Origin: Bacteroidota bacterium
GTDB taxonomy: Bacteria > Bacteroidota > Bacteroidia > Bacteroidales > F082
Length of the DNA stretch: 64,000 nt
Assembly: GCA_018816765.1 (NCBI GenBank)
Contig: JAHIUX010000087.1
Coordinates: 62,001-126,000, forward strand
Direction: 5' to 3'
Of this stretch, positions 33,325-42,119 are shown one piece after another. A model generated the notes under the pieces. That model had not been told where the DNA came from and did no database searches. It was given only the letters and a program-made list of their open reading frames with translations. The first letter of the stretch is position 1; each line of letters begins with the position of its first letter. The translations under genes were made by a program, and so were the position numbers.

Positions 33325-34799
33325 AAGGATTGTTGGTGTTTTTTAATGATTTCTCTTGCTGCTACCTGTCCCGAGATGATGGCGGGCGGAACGCCCGGTC
33401 CGGGGATGGTTAGCTGACCGGTATACAATAAGTTGCTGAGTTTTTTATTGAACATCGATGGTTTCAGTATGGCCGTTTGACGGAGGGTGTTGGCCAAGCC
33501 GTAGGCATTTCCTTTGTAGGCATGGTAATCAGCCAAAAAATCACGGTTCGAGTATATGCGATTATACACGATATGGTCTTTAAACTGGATGCCAAGGGTT
33601 TCCTCAATCCGCGCAATGGAAAAATCGAAATATTGCTGACGTATTTCATCGGTATCATCGAGGCCGGGAGCTACCGGAATCAATATAAACAGGTTTTCCA
33701 TACCTTCAGGCGCCACACTATGGTCGGATTGTGAGGTGCAGCTCAGGTAAACCGAAGGGTTTTCGGGCCATTGCGGGTTTTCGTAAATCTGTTCAGCATG
33801 CTTTTCAAAGTCATTGTTGAAAATAAGGGTATGATGCTGAATACCGTTTAGTTTTTTGTTGACACCCAGATAATAAATCAGCGATGAAGGCGACATGGTC
33901 CGGCTGTCCCAGTATTTTTCGTCGTAGGTGCGGTATGCTTTCGGGAGAATGTGTTGTTCCACATGGTGATAGTCGGCACTGGCAACAACATAATCGGCTT
34001 CAAAACTGCCTGTGTTGGTTACAACACCTGTAATTTTCCCTTTTTCGATCTGAAAGGATTTCACCTCCTGTTTGTAATGGAACTGAACGCCCAGTGAAAC
34101 AGCCAGTTTTTCGAATCCTTCAACTACGCTATACATGCCGTTTTCGGGATACCAGGTGCCCAGTTTCATATCGCCGTAGTTCATCAGGCTGTAAAGCGCA
34201 GGCGTTTTTTGCGCGGTGGCACCCAGAAATAGGATAGGGAATTCGAGAATTCTGAGGAGCTTAGGGTTTGTGAAATATTTTCTAATATAGCCGTGAAACG
34301 ACTGGAGAATGTGCATCTTCATGGCAGATTTAACGATGTTCCAGTCAGCAAACTCCAGCAGGCTTTTCGATGGTTTAAACACAAGGTTTTTGATGCCGAT
34401 TTCATATTTAAACGCAGCCTCTTCAAGGAACTTTTTCAGCTTTGGCCCGCTTCCTTTTTCAATGGATTCAAAAAGTGCGATCAAAGCTTCCTCGTCGGCC
34501 GGGAGGTCAACCTTGTCGCCAGGCCCGAAATAAATGGTGTATGACGGGTCGAGTCGTTTCAGGGTGTAAAAGTCGGACACCTGTTTGCCAAAGCTGGCAA
34601 AAAACTGCTCAAACACATCAGGCATCCAGTACCAGCTGGGCCCCATATCGAATGTAAATCCTGCTTCACTGAACTTACGTGCCCGACCTCCGGCCATATC
34701 ATGCTTCTCAAGCACAATAACCTCGTGACCATTGTTGGCCAGTGTTGCCGCTGTTGACAAACCCGAGAACCCGGCTCCGATTACGATTACTTTTGCCAT
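33321..34799 (-). CDS. crtI: Phytoene desaturase
   Basis: A 492-aa FAD-dependent desaturase that converts phytoene to lycopene or neurosporene. The N-terminal dinucleotide fold VIGAGFSGLSTAATLANNG and the CrtI-type AGGRARKF are clear. The C-terminal signature YTGQLTIPGPGVPPAIISG is intact. It is first in the operon crtI-crtB-unknown-idi-crtZ. The ATG at 34799 fits a leader of about 62 nt from the promoter at 34868. Confidence 0.95.
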   Translation of the reverse strand: MAKVIVIGAGFSGLSTAATLANNGHEVIVLEKHDMAGGRARKFSEAGFTFDMGPSWYWMPDVFEQFFASFGKQVSDFYTLKRLDPSYTIYFGPGDKVDLPADEEALIALFESIEKGSGPKLKKFLEEAAFKYEIGIKNLVFKPSKSLLEFADWNIVKSAMKMHILQSFHGYIRKYFTNPKLLRILEFPILFLGATAQKTPALYSLMNYGDMKLGTWYPENGMYSVVEGFEKLAVSLGVQFHYKQEVKSFQIEKGKITGVVTNTGSFEADYVVASADYHHVEQHILPKAYRTYDEKYWDSRTMSPSSLIYYLGVNKKLNGIQHHTLIFNNDFEKHAEQIYENPQWPENPSVYLSCTSQSDHSVAPEGMENLFILIPVAPGLDDTDEIRQQYFDFSIARIEETLGIQFKDHIVYNRIYSNRDFLADYHAYKGNAYGLANTLRQTAILKPSMFNKKLSNLLYTGQLTIPGPGVPPAIISGQVAAREIIKKHQQSL

Positions 34800-34867
34800 G
34801 TGAAGGAAATTAACTGATTGTTTAATAAAATCTATGAAAACTTAAACAAGAAAAGGAATATATTGTT

Positions 34868-34898
34868 CAAAGGTATGAAATCAAAGGGAGCAAATCAA
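34868..34898 (-). promoter_or_regulatory. Carotenoid operon promoter
   Basis: On the minus strand TTG (34896-34898), a 20-bp spacer and TACCTTTG (34868-34875). Transcription would start near 34861, giving a leader of about 62 nt before crtI. Confidence 0.6.
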
Positions 34899-35139
34899 GA
34901 TGAAGATTTACGTAATAAGCTGTTTACACATAGTTTGGTTGATGGCACTTTGCGGTATGTTTGCTTTAACAACAGGCAAAATGAAGCCCGGCCTTATTTG
35001 CAATTATCCGGGCATTGTTGTTGTATTGCAAAACCTGTACAAGGGGTGACTAGAACTTTTATGTAGTTTTGCCGGCAAATGGCTTTGGCAAGGCTTTTTT
35101 GCAGCGAATTGGCGAAAAAAGAAAAAGAATCGCAGTAAG

Positions 35140-35171
35140 TTGTGTGAATTAAAATAAAATGCCTATTTTTG
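35140..35171 (+). promoter_or_regulatory. rpsO promoter
   Basis: TTG at 35140-35142, a 21-bp spacer and TATTTTTG at 35164-35171; the ATG of rpsO follows 28 bp later. Confidence 0.6.
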
Positions 35172-35199
35172 CAGGCTCAAAAAATGAAACGATAAGAAC

Positions 35200-35469
35200 A
35201 TGTATTTATCTGCTGAAAAGAAAACAGAAATCTTCACGGAATTTGGCCAGTCGGCAACCGATACCGGTTCAGCCGAAGGTCAGATCGCCCTATTCACCTT
35301 TAGGATCAAGCATTTGACGGATCATCTGAAGGAAAACAAAAAGGATCTAGCCACCATGCGCGCCCTGGTTCGTTTGGTTGGTAAACGCAGGAAACTGCTC
35401 GACTACCTGAAGTCAAAAGACATTGAAAGATATCGCGAGATCATTAAGAAACTCGGTATCAGAAAATAA
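35200..35469 (+). CDS. rpsO: 30S ribosomal protein S15
   Basis: An 89-aa protein of the standard length. Family features are ATDTGSAEGQIALFTFRI, HLTDHLKENKKD and GKRRKLLDYL. It binds 16S rRNA in the platform of the small subunit. It is followed by a terminator and pnp, the classic rpsO-pnp order. Confidence 0.97.
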   Translation: MYLSAEKKTEIFTEFGQSATDTGSAEGQIALFTFRIKHLTDHLKENKKDLATMRALVRLVGKRRKLLDYLKSKDIERYREIIKKLGIRK

Positions 35470-35490
35470 TCAACACCTTAATAAGGTAGG

Positions 35491-35522
35491 AAAAAGGCAA
35501 TTTGAAATGATTGCCTTTTTTT
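35491..35522 (+). terminator. Rho-independent terminator after rpsO
   Basis: AAAAAGGCAAT pairs with ATTGCCTTTTT around an 8-nt loop, with extra T at the end. Confidence 0.85.
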
Positions 35523-35567
35523 GCATTTTATCAGGTTGTATTTTAGTACATTCATTTATAACAACTT

Positions 35568-37724
35568 ATGGCTCCAAAAGGAATTATTAGAACCATCGAA
35601 CTGGCTGATGGTCGTACGATTACGATCGAAACCGGCCGTCTTGCCAAGCAAGCTGATGGTGCTGTTGTGGTAAGCATGGGAAAAACCATGTTATTGGCGA
35701 CAGTAGTGTCGGCCAAAGAGGCAAAAGAAGACGTCGATTTTATGCCTCTGTCGGTTGACTACAAAGAGAAATATGCTTCTACCGGAAAATTTCCCGGTGG
35801 ATTTTTTAAACGTGAGGGCCGGCCTTCAGACTACGAAGTGTTGATAGCCCGTCTTGTCGACAGGGCGCTCCGCCCATTGTTCCCCGACAATTACCATGCT
35901 GAAACACAGGTGCTCATCAACCTGATTTCAGGCGAAAGCGATGTTGCTCCCGACGCGCTGGCCGCCCTGGCTGCTTCATCAGCCCTTGCTGTTTCTGATA
36001 TTCCTTTCAACGGGCCAATTTCAGAAGTCCGCGTGGCTTATATCGATGGTAAATTTGTCATTAACCCTTCGATTACTGCACTTGCAGGAGCTGAGCTCGA
36101 CCTGATGGTTGCTGCTACAATCGACAACATCATGATGGTTGAGGGCGAATCAAAAGAAGTTTCGGAAGCACTTATGCTCGAAGCGCTTAAGGTGGCCCAT
36201 GACGCCATCAGGGTGCAATGCCAGGCGCAGATTGACCTTGCTGCAATGGTTGAAAAAGCCAACCCTAAACGCGTGTATTGCCACGAGGTTAACGACGAGG
36301 AATTGCGCGAAGCGGTTCTTGCCTTTGCCTACAAACCTTGCTACGAAATTGCCATGAAAGGCAACCCGAACAAACACGAACGCAGCGACGCCTTTAAGGC
36401 CGTTTGTCAGCAATACATTGACACTCTTCCTGAAGAGGAAAGTGAAGCCAAGACCAAGCTGGTGAAACGCTATTTCCACGATGCTGAAAAGAAAGCAGTA
36501 CGCGACGCCATCCTGAATGAAAGAATCAGGCTTGATGGACGCAAACTGAACGAAATCAGGCCGATCTGGAGCGAAGTCGATTACCTGCCTTCAGCACATG
36601 GTTCAGCCATTTTCACCCGCGGTGAAACACAGGCACTGGTAACCGTTACACTCGGAACCAAACTCGATGTGCAAACCATCGACGGCGCCGTTTTCGAAGG
36701 CACTTCGACCTTTATGCTGCATTATAACTTCCCGAGTTTCTCAACCGGTGAAGTGAAACCAAACCGTGGTGTCAGCCGCCGCGAAGTAGGGCATGGAAAC
36801 CTTGCTGAACGCGCATTGAAGGTCATGGTTCCCGGTGGAGAAGAAAATCCATATACAGTCAGGGTGGTATCCGATATACTCGAGTCAAATGGTTCTTCAT
36901 CAATGGCATCCGTCTGTGGTGGAACCCTCGCACTCATGGATGCCGGTGTCAAAATCAAGAAACCTGTGGCTGGTATTGCCATGGGACTGATCACCGAAGG
37001 CGGAAGCGACAAATTTGCAGTATTATCAGATATTCTGGGTGATGAAGATCACCTGGGTGATATGGACTTCAAAGTCACCGGTACTAAGGACGGCATCACT
37101 GCCTGCCAGATGGACATCAAGGTTGACGGACTTTCATATGAGGTGCTCGAACAGGCACTCGAACAGGCCAGACAAGGCCGCTTGCATATCCTTGGTGAAA
37201 TGGCTAAAACCATTACAGAGCCACGTGCTGATTACAAAGACCATGTGCCAAGAATTGAAAAGATGATGATTGACAAGGAATTTATTGGTGCCATTATCGG
37301 ACCCGGAGGAAAAATCATCCAGGAGATGCAGCGCGAAACCAATACCACCATTGTCATTGAAGAGCAAGGCAATTTTGGTGTAATCGACATTGTATCAGCA
37401 AATAAAGAATCTATCGATCTGGCAAAAGCACGTATCAGGGCAATTGTTGCCGTTCCTGAAGTGGGCGAGATTTACCTCGGAACCGTGAAGAACATCATGC
37501 CTTTCGGCGCATTTGTCGAAATTCTTCCGGGAAAAGATGGGCTGTTGCACATTTCGGAGATCGAATGGAAAAGGCTTGAAACCGTTGAAAGTGTGCTTAA
37601 AGTTGGCGATAAAATCAAGGTGAAGCTTATTGGTGTTGATGCCAAGACAGGTAAAATGAAACTTTCAAGAAAAGTACTCATTCCCCGTCCGGAAAGTGAA
37701 CAGGACCGTAACAATAAAGAATAA
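35568..37724 (+). CDS. pnp: Polyribonucleotide nucleotidyltransferase
   Basis: A 718-aa phosphorolytic 3'-5' exoribonuclease. Two RNase PH domains (about residues 10-145 and 310-530) flank a helical linker. The first carries [18 protein letters not shown] and the second [10 protein letters not shown] and the conserved [17 protein letters not shown]. The C terminus has a KH domain ([16 protein letters not shown]) and an S1 domain ([15 protein letters not shown]). It degrades mRNA and matures RNAs. It follows rpsO as in many bacteria and is separated from it by a terminator. Confidence 0.97.
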   Translation: MAPKGIIRTIELADGRTITIETGRLAKQADGAVVVSMGKTMLLATVVSAKEAKEDVDFMPLSVDYKEKYASTGKFPGGFFKREGRPSDYEVLIARLVDRALRPLFPDNYHAETQVLINLISGESDVAPDALAALAASSALAVSDIPFNGPISEVRVAYIDGKFVINPSITALAGAELDLMVAATIDNIMMVEGESKEVSEALMLEALKVAHDAIRVQCQAQIDLAAMVEKANPKRVYCHEVNDEELREAVLAFAYKPCYEIAMKGNPNKHERSDAFKAVCQQYIDTLPEEESEAKTKLVKRYFHDAEKKAVRDAILNERIRLDGRKLNEIRPIWSEVDYLPSAHGSAIFTRGETQALVTVTLGTKLDVQTIDGAVFEGTSTFMLHYNFPSFSTGEVKPNRGVSRREVGHGNLAERALKVMVPGGEENPYTVRVVSDILESNGSSSMASVCGGTLALMDAGVKIKKPVAGIAMGLITEGGSDKFAVLSDILGDEDHLGDMDFKVTGTKDGITACQMDIKVDGLSYEVLEQALEQARQGRLHILGEMAKTITEPRADYKDHVPRIEKMMIDKEFIGAIIGPGGKIIQEMQRETNTTIVIEEQGNFGVIDIVSANKESIDLAKARIRAIVAVPEVGEIYLGTVKNIMPFGAFVEILPGKDGLLHISEIEWKRLETVESVLKVGDKIKVKLIGVDAKTGKMKLSRKVLIPRPESEQDRNNKE

Positions 37725-37763
37725 GTTTACGTAGAATACGAGCAACTATAAATCTGCGCATTC

Positions 37764-38627
37764 ATGAGGCAACTCAAAATTACAAAACAGGTTACCAACC
37801 GCGAAACGGCTTCGCTCGACAAATACCTCCAGGAAATTGGTAAGGTTGAGTTGATTACAGCCGAAGAAGAGGTTGAACTGGCTCAACGCATCAAACAGGG
37901 TGACAGGGCTGCCCTCGAAAAACTGACAAAAGCCAACCTTCGTTTCGTGGTGTCTGTTTCGAAACAGTACCAGAACCAAGGACTTAGCCTGCCAGATTTA
38001 ATTAACGAAGGAAACCTTGGCCTGATCAAAGCGGCTCAGCGTTTCGATGAAACAAGGGGATTTAAGTTCATTTCCTATGCTGTTTGGTGGATCAGGCAAT
38101 CGATTCTTCAGGCTTTGGCCGAACAATCGCGTATTGTCAGGTTGCCGCTCAACAAGATTGGTTCAATAAACAAAATCAACAAGGCATACGCTAAGCTCGA
38201 GCAGGAATTTGAACGTGAACCCAACGCCGAAGAAATAGCCGAGGTGCTTGAAGTGACCGAAAATGAGGTCAAAGAATCGATGAAGAATGCCGGAAGGCAT
38301 GTTTCGATGGACGCTCCGTTGATTCAGGATGAGGATAATACGATGTATGATGTGCTTCGCAGCGAAGAAGCCATTACACCGGAAACCGAATTGTTATATG
38401 AATCACTCAGAAAAGAAATCGACCGGGCCATTTCAACCCTGACACCACGTGAAGCTGATGTTGTAAGGCTTTACTTCGGACTCAACGGAAGCCACCCAAT
38501 GACACTGGAAGAAATCGGCGAGAAGTTTGACCTGACCCGCGAGCGGGTTCGCCAGATCAAAGAAAAAGCCATCCGCAGGCTGAAGCACACCAGCAGAAGC
38601 AAAATTCTGAAAAGTTATCTTGGATAA
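37764..38627 (+). CDS. rpoD: Primary RNA polymerase sigma factor (RpoD/SigA)
   Basis: A 287-aa sigma-70 factor, the short Bacteroidota type without a region 1.1. Region 1.2 is [20 protein letters not shown], regions 2.1-2.4 run from [20 protein letters not shown] to [14 protein letters not shown], and region 4.2 ends [20 protein letters not shown]. It directs transcription from the TTG/TAnnTTTG promoters found throughout this window. It is 39 bp after pnp and ends at a strong terminator. Confidence 0.96.
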   Translation: MRQLKITKQVTNRETASLDKYLQEIGKVELITAEEEVELAQRIKQGDRAALEKLTKANLRFVVSVSKQYQNQGLSLPDLINEGNLGLIKAAQRFDETRGFKFISYAVWWIRQSILQALAEQSRIVRLPLNKIGSINKINKAYAKLEQEFEREPNAEEIAEVLEVTENEVKESMKNAGRHVSMDAPLIQDEDNTMYDVLRSEEAITPETELLYESLRKEIDRAISTLTPREADVVRLYFGLNGSHPMTLEEIGEKFDLTRERVRQIKEKAIRRLKHTSRSKILKSYLG

Positions 38628-38634
38628 TAATATT

Positions 38635-38663
38635 AAAAAAAGCGCCGGTCAGGCGCTTTTTTT
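38635..38663 (+). terminator. Rho-independent terminator after rpoD
   Basis: AAAAAAAGCGCC pairs with GGCGCTTTTTTT around a 5-nt loop; strong and probably bidirectional given A and T runs on both sides. Confidence 0.88.
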
Positions 38664-38719
38664 ATGCAAACAATGCAACAGTCTGCAGCAGTATCCCTTT
38701 CAGGATGCCACCGTAATGG

Positions 38720-39223
38720 CTATTTTTTTGGAGCCGTCTTTTTGATGGCTGCATTGATGATGCCTGCCCATTTATCAGTGAGTTGCAGCTCACGGGTAAG
38801 GGTGTATTTGTTGCGTTCGGTGTTGTAAAACTCAAGTACTGTTTCAGGCATTCCGGGCGTGCGGCTTACCAGGGCTAGCTCCAGCCTGTCAATTACCCGC
38901 GATTGGCTTTCTTTTGATCCGGAAGCAGAGCTGATGTTGACAATGCGGCAAGCGCGCATCTCGTTCAGGTTGACAGTCCTGGCGTCCTCGTAATCGGCCG
39001 ATTTGGTGTAGAAGAAAACCTTGTTTGTGTCGCTGGCAATGCCAATAGCAGCACTGCCCCATATGTCAGTTGCAGTGACCGTGTCGTTGCCCTGGCTGGC
39101 CAACTGATTGATTGCCTTGATGAAAAATTGCTTCTTCTTTGCGCTTGAGCGACTAATGATAATGATGGGTAAGACGCAGATAAAGGTAAGCACCAAACCC
39201 GAAATTGTAGTTCCTATGTCCAT
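38720..39223 (-). CDS. Membrane-anchored protein of unknown function
   Basis: A 167-aa protein with one N-terminal helix (residues 6-24) and a cytosolic domain of mixed alpha/beta pattern. Segments WGSAAIGIASDTNKVFFYTK and VLEFYNTERNKYTLTRELQLTDKWAGII suggest a PH-like sheet with a closing helix, but no family is recognised. It is on its own strand between two terminators or gaps. Function unknown. Confidence 0.65.
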   Translation of the reverse strand: MDIGTTISGLVLTFICVLPIIIISRSSAKKKQFFIKAINQLASQGNDTVTATDIWGSAAIGIASDTNKVFFYTKSADYEDARTVNLNEMRACRIVNISSASGSKESQSRVIDRLELALVSRTPGMPETVLEFYNTERNKYTLTRELQLTDKWAGIINAAIKKTAPKK

Positions 39224-39324
39224 TGTTCAATGTGTTATTAAGTCAATAAATAAATGAGGCAATCTTCGGAATTGCGAAGGAAGAAATGAGATTCATTTCT
39301 TGTTGGGAACCGACTTAGGGCTTG

Positions 39325-39699
39325 TCACAAAAAATAATGGAACGGAAAAATCAGGTCAGCGGCTGAGCACTGGATGTCGATTTGGCTCACATAGGCAATA
39401 TGTTTGAGCAGCTTATGCTCATTGCTCACTATGGCCTTTTTTACAATCATTGAAAAACCATTGTGCTTTTCCCGTATCCGGGTCGTAGGCGAATTGCTTG
39501 TGGCATTGCTGATGCTACCCTCATTGATGGTATGGCACAGAAGATTTGAGGATACAAAGGAAAAACTCAGTTCGTGGTTGCTGTCAGTCATGCCAGTTTC
39601 ATAACCATACATACCGAGCTTAATATGGTTTGTGCTAGCCAGGTACCCATAGAGCACCGTCAGCTGAAGCAAGGCAATAATTTTAAGCCAGTTTTTCAC
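39325..39699 (-). CDS. Small exported protein of unknown function
   Basis: A roughly 124-aa protein from the GTG at 39699, with the open frame extending to 39762. It begins with a signal-like KNWLKIIALLQLTVLYGYLA and ends ADLIFPFHYFL, an ending I associate with small conserved Bacteroidota proteins. The TACCTTTG element at 39704-39711 lies so close that the start is uncertain. It has no known function; the N terminus suggests export or membrane anchoring. Confidence 0.5.
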   Translation of the reverse strand: MKNWLKIIALLQLTVLYGYLASTNHIKLGMYGYETGMTDSNHELSFSFVSSNLLCHTINEGSISNATSNSPTTRIREKHNGFSMIVKKAIVSNEHKLLKHIAYVSQIDIQCSAADLIFPFHYFL

Positions 39700-39703
39700 G
39701 CGG

Positions 39704-39711
39704 CAAAGGTA
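39704..39711 (-). promoter_or_regulatory. Minus-7 element near the small exported protein
   Basis: TACCTTTG on the minus strand, immediately upstream of the GTG at 39699. Confidence 0.4.
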
Positions 39712-39923
39712 TTTTATTTGCATGGATGTGGTGAGTTCTCTAAAAAATATTTCAACACACATAACTGGATAAGAATTTCATATTCAGGTGGAAGGAAAGG
39801 CAGGTTTTGTACCCTGTTTCTGCCCGGACGATGAAAGTAATTCTGTGTTTTTTATGAAAGTCATGCGAGCAAGGGAAGTGTTGACCGGGAAGGAGAATTT
39901 TGTGTAATTTAACCGCAAATCCA

Positions 39924-40667
39924 GTGCAAGTGAACAGCCCGGAAAAACCTTTGCTTGAAATCATTTTTGAGACCGACCGCCTGGTGGCCATCAATAAGCC
40001 GCCCGGTTTGCTCGTGCACCGGAGTCCCATTGCCGGCAATGCCGATGAGTTTGCTTTGCAGCTGTTGCGCGACCAGCTTGGCAGGAGGGTATATCCCGTT
40101 CACCGCCTCGACCGCAAGACCTCGGGTGTGCTGTTGTTTGCCCTCAGTAAAAGCAGCCATGCCGCCATGCATCACCTCATTGCGAACCAGCAGATAGAAA
40201 AAACATACCATGCCATTGTTCGGGGCTACACGCCTGATGAAGAACGTATTGATTACCCGCTGGCAAACGAAACAGGCAAAGTGCAGGAAGCGGTTACGAA
40301 TTACAGGACATGCTGCAGGGCTGAGCTGGCCGTTCCTTTTGGGAAATTCAGCACTTCGCGCTATTCACTGCTCGAAATCGTTCCTGAAACGGGCCGTACG
40401 CATCAGATCAGGCGGCACCTTTCTCACATCAACCATCCGATTATCGGCGACAGGCCTTACGGCTGCAATAAACAAAACAAGCTTTTTCTGGAACAATGGC
40501 AGCTCAGCCAGATGATGCTTCATGCATCGCGTCTTTCCTTTGAAGAGCCTGAAAGTGGCAGGCAGTGTACGATCACGGCCTCCTTTCCGCCTGAATTTGT
40601 GCGCATACTGATACATATGGGTTGGGAAGACCAATGTAAGCGCCACAACGAAACTGGGCTTGAATAG
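39924..40667 (+). CDS. RluA-family pseudouridine synthase (TruC-like)
   Basis: About 247 aa from the GTG at 39924; no ATG is available and the TTG at 39900 is less likely, so the start is uncertain. The catalytic motif VHRLDRKTSG holds the Asp. Further signatures are INKPPGLLVHRS near the N terminus and PETGRTHQIRRHLSHINHPIIGD, which matches TruC (tRNA uridine 65) more than RluC/D. There is no S4 domain. It modifies tRNA or rRNA. rpe follows 56 bp downstream. Confidence 0.88.
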   Translation: MQVNSPEKPLLEIIFETDRLVAINKPPGLLVHRSPIAGNADEFALQLLRDQLGRRVYPVHRLDRKTSGVLLFALSKSSHAAMHHLIANQQIEKTYHAIVRGYTPDEERIDYPLANETGKVQEAVTNYRTCCRAELAVPFGKFSTSRYSLLEIVPETGRTHQIRRHLSHINHPIIGDRPYGCNKQNKLFLEQWQLSQMMLHASRLSFEEPESGRQCTITASFPPEFVRILIHMGWEDQCKRHNETGLE

Positions 40668-40704
40668 CAAAAATTTACGCGAGGTTTCGCAAAGCGGAAA
40701 TTTG

Positions 40705-40712
40705 TATTTTTG
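40705..40712 (+). promoter_or_regulatory. Minus-7 element for rpe
   Basis: TATTTTTG, 11 bp before the ATG at 40724, giving a very short leader. Confidence 0.45.
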
Positions 40713-40723
40713 TAAAAAACACC

Positions 40724-41377
40724 ATGGAACACCTGATTGCCCCATCGATGCTGTCGGCCGACTTTCTGAGGCTGGGAGAAGACATTGAGATGATAAACAA
40801 CAGCGAAGCTGATTGGTTTCACCTTGATGTGATGGATGGCGTGTTTGTTCCGAATATTTCCTTTGGCTTGCCTGTCATCAAAGCCATCAGCAGCCTGGCG
40901 GTCAAGCCCCTCGATGTCCACCTGATGATCGTGGAGCCGGAGAAGTATATTACTGCTTTCAGGGATGCAGGCGCTGATATCCTCAGCATCCATTACGAGG
41001 CCAGTGTTCACCTGCACCGCAGCCTGCAAGCCATCAGACAGGCCGGTATGAAGGCTGGCGTGGTGCTGAATCCGCACAGCCCGGTTGCTTTGCTCAGCGA
41101 TATCCTCGAGTTTGCTGACCTCGTCCTGATCATGTCAGTGAACCCCGGATTTGGCGGACAGGAATTTATTGCCAACACTTTCCGTAAAATCAAGGAGCTA
41201 AAACAGATGATTTACGAACAGGGCCTGAATGTGCAGATCGAAGTGGATGGTGGCATCAACCGCTACAACGCTGCCGATTTGGTCGAGGCAGGAGCCGATG
41301 TGCTCGTTGCCGGGAATGCGGTTTTTAAGGCACACGATCCGATGGAAGAAATCAGGGTGTTGAAAAGTTTATTGTAA
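40724..41377 (+). CDS. rpe: Ribulose-phosphate 3-epimerase
   Basis: A 217-aa TIM-barrel enzyme of the pentose phosphate pathway that interconverts ribulose 5-phosphate and xylulose 5-phosphate. Motifs are APSMLSADFLRLGED, WFHLDVMDGVFVPNISFG (metal His and Asp), DVHLMIVEPEKY, MSVNPGFGGQEFI and EVDGGINRYNA with the catalytic Asp. Length is standard. Confidence 0.96.
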   Translation: MEHLIAPSMLSADFLRLGEDIEMINNSEADWFHLDVMDGVFVPNISFGLPVIKAISSLAVKPLDVHLMIVEPEKYITAFRDAGADILSIHYEASVHLHRSLQAIRQAGMKAGVVLNPHSPVALLSDILEFADLVLIMSVNPGFGGQEFIANTFRKIKELKQMIYEQGLNVQIEVDGGINRYNAADLVEAGADVLVAGNAVFKAHDPMEEIRVLKSLL

Positions 41378-41395
41378 CTGTTCACAACAATAATT

Positions 41396-41403
41396 TAATT
41401 TAG
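41396..41403 (+). promoter_or_regulatory. Variant minus-7 element (TAATTTAG) for the response regulator
   Basis: Same octamer as before lepB, 26 bp before the ATG at 41430. Confidence 0.35.
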
Positions 41404-41429
41404 CCATTCCAATTTTTAACCAAGCTTGT

Positions 41430-41909
41430 ATGAGCGATTCATTTGAAACACCTCATCTCAACAGGTGTGATCTCCATCAAGATACATCGTTTCACCACAG
41501 CACTGAAGCATTTCCGGAATTTGATGGCGCTAATGATAACATCTGGAAGAATAAAACGGTGATGATTGTTGAGGATGTCCCGTCGAATTACCAGCTTTTA
41601 GCTGCATACCTGGCCCGTACCGGCGCCCGCATCATCCATTTCGACTTTGGCCTTCCGGCCTTTGAGTTGCTGAAATCAGACAACAACATTGACCTGGTGC
41701 TGATGGACCTGCGTTTGCCTGATCTGAATGGCATTTCGGTGACAAGGCTGATCAGGTCAATTAACCTCGATGTGCCCATCATTGCCCAGACTGCCTTTGC
41801 CATGCAAGGCGACCGCGAAAGGTGCCTCGAAGCCGGTTGCAGCGATTATATTGCCAAGCCGATCCGCAAACAGGATTTCCTCTCCATCGTGGGCAAATAC
41901 ATGAACTGA
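41430..41909 (+). CDS. Single-domain response regulator
   Basis: A 159-aa CheY-like receiver with a 40-residue N-terminal extension. VMIVEDVPSNYQLL opens the domain, Asp93 in LVLMDLRLPD is the phosphorylation site, and QTAFAM and YIAKPIRK carry the conserved Thr and Lys. It has no output domain. No histidine kinase is adjacent, so it probably works with a hybrid or distant kinase. It has its own promoter. Confidence 0.9.
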   Translation: MSDSFETPHLNRCDLHQDTSFHHSTEAFPEFDGANDNIWKNKTVMIVEDVPSNYQLLAAYLARTGARIIHFDFGLPAFELLKSDNNIDLVLMDLRLPDLNGISVTRLIRSINLDVPIIAQTAFAMQGDRERCLEAGCSDYIAKPIRKQDFLSIVGKYMN

Positions 41910-42092
41910 TCCAGCGACTGAAAGCTGCGTTTACCGTATTTTCTTTACTTAAAGGCAGCGCTGCAGAATTGCGTGTGCAATGAGTTGTGCTGCAAACACT
42001 TTGGACTTAGGTGAAGGTGAAAATTTGCTCAGCGGTGCATTGCCCTTGCAGATTTCTGCCGCCCTCATCAGGGAATAACCAACCGAAATGTG

Positions 42093-42100
42093 TAAATTTG
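42093..42100 (+). promoter_or_regulatory. Minus-7 element for pepD
   Basis: TAAATTTG fits TAnnTTTG, 19 bp before the ATG at 42120. Confidence 0.5.
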
Positions 42101-42119
42101 CTTCAATAAAACTAAACCT

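Larger units (their letters stand above)
34800..35199. other. 400-bp divergent promoter region, crt operon and rpsO
   Basis: No supported gene. It holds the crt promoter on the minus strand and the rpsO promoter on the plus strand, separately listed. The middle has no repeat I could see. Short open frames in it lack coding pattern. Confidence 0.5.
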
